This document shows, in pieces, positions 5,295 through 8,153 of a stretch of 8,153 nt of DNA. The stretch comes from Thermoleophilaceae bacterium. GTDB taxonomy: Bacteria > Actinomycetota > Thermoleophilia > Solirubrobacterales > Thermoleophilaceae. The position numbers were made by a program, and so were the translations under genes. The DNA lies in NCBI GenBank assembly GCA_013812005.1, contig JACCUE010000298.1:1-8153 (forward strand), read 5' to 3'. The notes below the pieces were generated by a model, which worked only from the letters and a program-made list of their open reading frames with translations, had not been told where the DNA came from and did not search any database. Within the stretch, counting starts at the first letter, position 1. Each line of letters begins with the position of its first letter.

Positions 5295-6646
5295 GCATCA
5301 CACTCGATTCCCTGCTCGACCGGGCCGATCTCGCCTCCGCCGGTCTCCTGATCCGGCGGGCGCACCTGCTCGACCCACGGGCCGGCCTCGATGGGCCGGG
5401 CGACCTGCTGGTGCGCGGCGGCGCCGTGGCCGAGATCGGCGCCCCCGGGGCGCTTGAGGCGCCTGCCCACGCCGAGGTCGTGGAGGCCGAGGGCCTGCAC
5501 GCCTTCCCGGCCTTCGTCGATCCCCATGTGCACCTGCGTACTCCCGGCCGCGAGGACGAGGAGGACATCGAGACCGGCACCCGCTCCGCCGCGGCAGGTG
5601 GCTACGGCGCGATACTGGCCATGCCGAACACGGATCCGGTGGTGGACTCCGCCTCGGTCCTCGGCTCCCTGCGCGAGCGCGCCCGCGCGGAGGCGCGGAT
5701 ACCTACGGGGTTCACCGCCGCCGTCACGATGGGCCAGCGTGGCGAGCAGCTCACCGAGATGGCCGAGCTGGCTCAAGCCGGAGCCGCCGGCTTCACCGAC
5801 GACGGTCTCCCGCTGCGCTCGGCTTCAATCATGCGCCAGGCGCTGGCCTACCAGCGGCTGGCCCGGCGCTGCATCGCCCTCCACGAGGAGGATCCGGCCC
5901 TGTCGGGCGATGGGGTGATGCACGAGGGCGAAGTGTCGGCGCTGCTCGGAGTCGCCGGCATCCCCTCGGTATCCGAGTCGACGATGGTGGCCCGCGACAC
6001 CGAGTTGGCGGCTTACGAGGATGGCTTCATCCACGTGCAGCACGTGTCTGCCCGCCAGACCGTCGAGGTGCTCGAGCGGGCCCGCGCGGCGGGCCTCCGC
6101 GTGACCGCCGAGGCAACCCCCCACCATCTCCTGCTCACCCACGAGTGCGTCCGTGGCCTCGACACCCACTACAAGATGAATCCGCCGCTGCGCTCCGAGG
6201 ATGATCGCCAGGCGCTCATCGACGGACTGCGCTCCGGGGTCCTTGGCTGCATCGCCACCGACCACGCCCCCCACGCGCGGGAGGAGAAGGAGGAGCCGTT
6301 CGAGGTGGCTCCGATGGGCGTCACGGGCCTGGAAAGCGCCTTCGCCGCGGTGCACACCGACCTCGTGGTGCCCGGCGTGCTGACGCTCGGCCTGGTGGTC
6401 GAGCGGATGACCGCGGGCGGTGAGCCCTTCGGTCTCGCGATCCCCACCCTCGCCAAGGGGGCCCCGGCCAGCGTCTGCCTGGTTGACCTGGAGGCGGAGT
6501 GGGAGGTAGGGGAGTCGGGCTATGAAAGCCGATCGTCGAACTGCGCCTTCGCCGGCCGGCGCCTCGTCGGCCGGGTGCGGATGACGATCGCCGCCGGAGC
6601 GGTGGCCTTCAGGGAGCGTTCCTTTGCGATCGGGGCGGTGGCCTGA
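5291..6646 (+). CDS. pyrC: dihydroorotase, type I
   Basis: Dihydroorotase cyclises carbamoyl aspartate to dihydroorotate. The 451 residues fit the type I amidohydrolase form found with pyrB in many Gram-positive bacteria. The metal set is complete: D77-P-H79-V-H81, D171 in TDDG, H198 in HEED, H251 in HVQHVS, and D324 in ATDHAPH. These lie at a near-constant offset of about 18 from the Aquifex enzyme ligands as I recall them, and D171 replaces the carboxylated lysine of type II/III forms. About 18 residues precede the usual start at LLIRRAHLLDP; no alternative in-frame start lies between, and the ATG forms an ATGA overlap with pyrB, so the start stands. The loop motif reads HLRTPG where HLREPG is common. 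The set of ligands argues for an active enzyme. Its TGA shares one base with carA. Confidence 0.97.
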   Translation: MSITLDSLLDRADLASAGLLIRRAHLLDPRAGLDGPGDLLVRGGAVAEIGAPGALEAPAHAEVVEAEGLHAFPAFVDPHVHLRTPGREDEEDIETGTRSAAAGGYGAILAMPNTDPVVDSASVLGSLRERARAEARIPTGFTAAVTMGQRGEQLTEMAELAQAGAAGFTDDGLPLRSASIMRQALAYQRLARRCIALHEEDPALSGDGVMHEGEVSALLGVAGIPSVSESTMVARDTELAAYEDGFIHVQHVSARQTVEVLERARAAGLRVTAEATPHHLLLTHECVRGLDTHYKMNPPLRSEDDRQALIDGLRSGVLGCIATDHAPHAREEKEEPFEVAPMGVTGLESAFAAVHTDLVVPGVLTLGLVVERMTAGGEPFGLAIPTLAKGAPASVCLVDLEAEWEVGESGYESRSSNCAFAGRRLVGRVRMTIAAGAVAFRERSFAIGAVA

Positions 6647-7794
6647 TGACGCCGAGCGCCTTCCTGCTGCTCGAGGACGGCACGCGCTTCGACGGCGATT
6701 CGGTCGGTGCGTCCCTGACGGAGGCGGAACCCTTTAGCTGCGCGACCGGCGAGGTGGTGTTCAACACGGCGATGTCGGGCTACCAGGAGTCGGTCACCGA
6801 CCCCAGCTACCGGGGCCAGATCCTCGTGTTCACCTACCCCCTGATCGGCAACTACGGGGTGGCCTCCGATCACATGGAGTCCGACTCCGCGCACACGAGG
6901 GCGGTGGTCATGCGAGAGGGCGTCGACCGCGAGGACGCCCCGCATGCCGAGGGCGGATGGCTGACCTGGCTCACCGATTGCGGCATCCCGGCGATCAGCG
7001 GCATCGACACCCGGGCGCTGGTACGCCACATCCGCGACCGCGGCTCGATGCGCGGCGGGGTGTTCGCGAGCGAGCTGTCCGAGTCGGCGGCAATGGACCG
7101 GGTGATGGCCGAGGCGCCGATGGACGGCCAGGACCTCGCCGCGGAGGTCACCCCCGCCGAGCCGGTGATCCTCGACGCCCTCTCGGGGGACGGTGGGCCG
7201 CGGGTGGTGGCGCTCGACACCGGCATCAAGGACTCGATCGTGCGCAACCTGCGCGAGCGCGGCGCGACGGTCGAGCTGCATCCCTGCGACACATCCGCGG
7301 CGGCTCTGCTCGCCCGTGAGCCCGACGCGGTCTTCCTGGCCAACGGCCCGGGCGATCCCGCGGCTCTCGACTACGTGGTCCAGAACGTGCGCGGCGTGGT
7401 GGGCAAGGTGCCGGTATGGGGAATCTGCCTCGGCCATCAGCTCCTGTGCCGCGCGATCGGCCTCGACACCTACAAGCTGGGTTTCGGCCATCGCGGCGCC
7501 AACCACCCGGTGAAGGACCTCGAGACCGGGCGCATCGAGATCACCTCTCAGAACCACGGCTTTGCGGTCCTGGGTCCGCACGGAGAGCGCAGTTTCGGTG
7601 CCGACAAGGCGGTTCGGTGGGACACCGACTTCGGGTCGGCCGAGCTGTCACAGGTCAACCTCTACGACCGTACGGTCGAGGGCCTGGTGCTCCGCGACGT
7701 CGCGGGCGGCACCGTCCAGTACCACCCCGAGGCCGGGCCGGGGCCGCACGACTCGCTGCACCTCTTCGACCGCTTCCTGGAGCGGGTCGGATGA
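6646..7794 (+). CDS. carA: carbamoyl phosphate synthase, small (glutaminase) subunit
   Basis: CarA hydrolyses glutamine and passes ammonia through a tunnel to CarB for carbamoyl phosphate synthesis, used for pyrimidines and arginine. The 382 residues are full length. The N-terminal small-chain domain shows FNTAMSGYQESVTDPSY from residue 39 and a GIDTRALVRHIR block near 120. The class I glutamine amidotransferase domain covers roughly 185-380: ANGPGDP near 228, nucleophile C261 in GICLGHQ, SQNHGF, and H360 and E362 in QYHPEA complete the triad. ATG 6646 shares one base with the pyrC stop, so translation is probably coupled. The stop is TGA followed by C, and the same frame stays open through the next 36 codons into carB, though the protein already ends where the family normally ends (FDRFLERVG). 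Confidence 0.98.
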   Translation: MTPSAFLLLEDGTRFDGDSVGASLTEAEPFSCATGEVVFNTAMSGYQESVTDPSYRGQILVFTYPLIGNYGVASDHMESDSAHTRAVVMREGVDREDAPHAEGGWLTWLTDCGIPAISGIDTRALVRHIRDRGSMRGGVFASELSESAAMDRVMAEAPMDGQDLAAEVTPAEPVILDALSGDGGPRVVALDTGIKDSIVRNLRERGATVELHPCDTSAAALLAREPDAVFLANGPGDPAALDYVVQNVRGVVGKVPVWGICLGHQLLCRAIGLDTYKLGFGHRGANHPVKDLETGRIEITSQNHGFAVLGPHGERSFGADKAVRWDTDFGSAELSQVNLYDRTVEGLVLRDVAGGTVQYHPEAGPGPHDSLHLFDRFLERVG

Positions 7795-7847
7795 CGCTGC
7801 AAACCGTCGTCTGCCGGCGTCATCGGTCGCTGGCGTGCAGAGCACGC
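7790..7847. repeat. inverted repeats in the carA-carB spacer
   Basis: GATGACGC (7790-7797) and GCGTCATC (7817-7824) are a perfect 8-base inverted repeat with a 19-base loop; the carA stop codon (7792-7794) lies in the left arm. GCGTGC (7833-7838) and GCACGC (7842-7847) form a second perfect hairpin with an AGA loop. No U tract follows, so they do not look like an intrinsic terminator. The rest of the 108-base spacer (7795-7902) is pyrimidine-rich and holds no gene or ribosome binding site that I can see. Confidence 0.5.
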
Positions 7848-7902
7848 GTCGCTCCCCGCTTCCTTGGCCGACTCGGTTTTCGCGCCCCCGACTCCGCTCC
7901 AG

Positions 7903-8153
7903 ATGCCGCGTAGGGAGGACATCTCGAAGATCCTGGTGATCGGAAGCGGTCCGATCGTGATCGGCCAGGCCGCCGAGTTCGACTACTCGGGCGCCCAGGC
8001 GTGCAAGGTGCTGCTCGAGGAGGGCTATGAGGTCGTGCTCGTCAACTCCAACCCGGCCACGATCATGACCGACCCGGAGTTCGCCACGGCCACCTACATC
8101 GAGCCCCTGCTGCCTGACTCCGTGGCTCGGGTGATCGAGCGAGAACGCCCCGA
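7903..8153 (+). CDS. carB: carbamoyl phosphate synthase, large subunit, N-terminal fragment (truncated by window end)
   Basis: CarB uses two ATP, bicarbonate and ammonia from CarA to make carbamoyl phosphate. Only the first 83 codons are visible, running off the window. They match the family start: [22 protein letters not shown] (the first Rossmann-like strand and glycine loop), [11 protein letters not shown], and [15 protein letters not shown] followed by TYIEPL. ATG 7903 gives the usual MPRR start of actinobacterial CarB. Oddly, there is no ribosome binding site upstream: the preceding 20 bases are C-rich. An AGGGAGGA (7912-7919) lies inside the gene but is explained by the RRED codons. The gap of 108 bases from carA breaks the tight overlap pattern of the operon, and the upstream region is open in the same frame back to the carA stop. 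Confidence 0.96.
   Translation, partial: MPRREDISKILVIGSGPIVIGQAAEFDYSGAQACKVLLEEGYEVVLVNSNPATIMTDPEFATATYIEPLLPDSVARVIERERP

Noticed and set aside
6520..7581. 353-codon minus-strand open frame opposite carA
   Set aside because: It is a mirror frame of carA, rich in His/Arg/Val as expected from reverse reading of GC-rich codons; there is no start signal or domain.
7790..7830. carA TGA with following stem as a selenocysteine codon
   Set aside because: CarA is complete before the TGA and no selenoprotein family fits; the loop does not resemble a bacterial SECIS.
7790..7847. Intrinsic terminator between carA and carB
   Set aside because: The stems are not followed by a U tract, and ending the transcript here would separate two subunits of one enzyme.
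7912..7938. AGGGAGGA as ribosome binding site for a later carB start at GTG 7936
   Set aside because: The spacing is 16 bases and the start would remove the conserved first strand; the purine run is explained by the Arg-Arg-Glu-Asp codons.
1..8153. CRISPR array, insertion sequence, toxin-antitoxin, phage or defence genes
   Set aside because: I saw no regularly spaced repeats, transposase motifs, terminal repeats or defence domains; nearly all sequence is explained by housekeeping-type genes.

Overview
The window looks like a chromosomal segment from a very high-GC Gram-positive-type bacterium, most likely an actinomycete in the broad sense (Actinomycetota). Class Thermoleophilia is my best guess from the feel of the CarA, PyrC and RNase Z sequences, but I cannot confirm it without a search. 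Support for the phylum: third codon positions are overwhelmingly G or C, GTG starts are common (rnz, pyrR, pyrB and one methyltransferase), the tRNA gene does not encode CCA, and the order pyrR-pyrB-pyrC-carA-carB follows a PyrR-type RNA site that overlaps the pyrR ribosome binding site.

Left part (1-2150). The window opens inside the C-terminal half of a sugar-nucleotide epimerase/dehydratase. A tRNA-Arg(CCG) follows on the minus strand. After a short hairpin-rich spacer come a small YfcE-type metallophosphoesterase with a strong ribosome binding site and a complete short-form ribonuclease Z, both on the plus strand.

Middle part (2147-3603). Two SAM-dependent methyltransferases of unknown substrate are divergently transcribed, with only 29 bases between their start codons. 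The leftward one overlaps the end of rnz tail to tail by 4 bases. The rightward one resembles the CmoB-like/DUF1698 group.

Right part (3604-8153). This is a de novo pyrimidine operon. A short leader carries a probable promoter and a PyrR-binding hairpin, then pyrR, pyrB, pyrC and carA follow with start/stop overlaps of 4, 4 and 1 bases. After a 108-base spacer the 5' end of carB runs off the window. Together these make carbamoyl phosphate (CarA plus CarB), carbamoyl aspartate (PyrB) and dihydroorotate (PyrC). PyrR probably senses UMP/UTP and represses translation by sequestering the pyrR ribosome binding site, with the overlaps carrying the effect down the operon.

I see no clear novel system. 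The most interesting points are the compact PyrR leader, an inverted-repeat element that appears to have lengthened the PyrR C-terminus next to the pyrB start, the unusual in-frame carA-carB spacer, and the divergent orphan methyltransferase pair.
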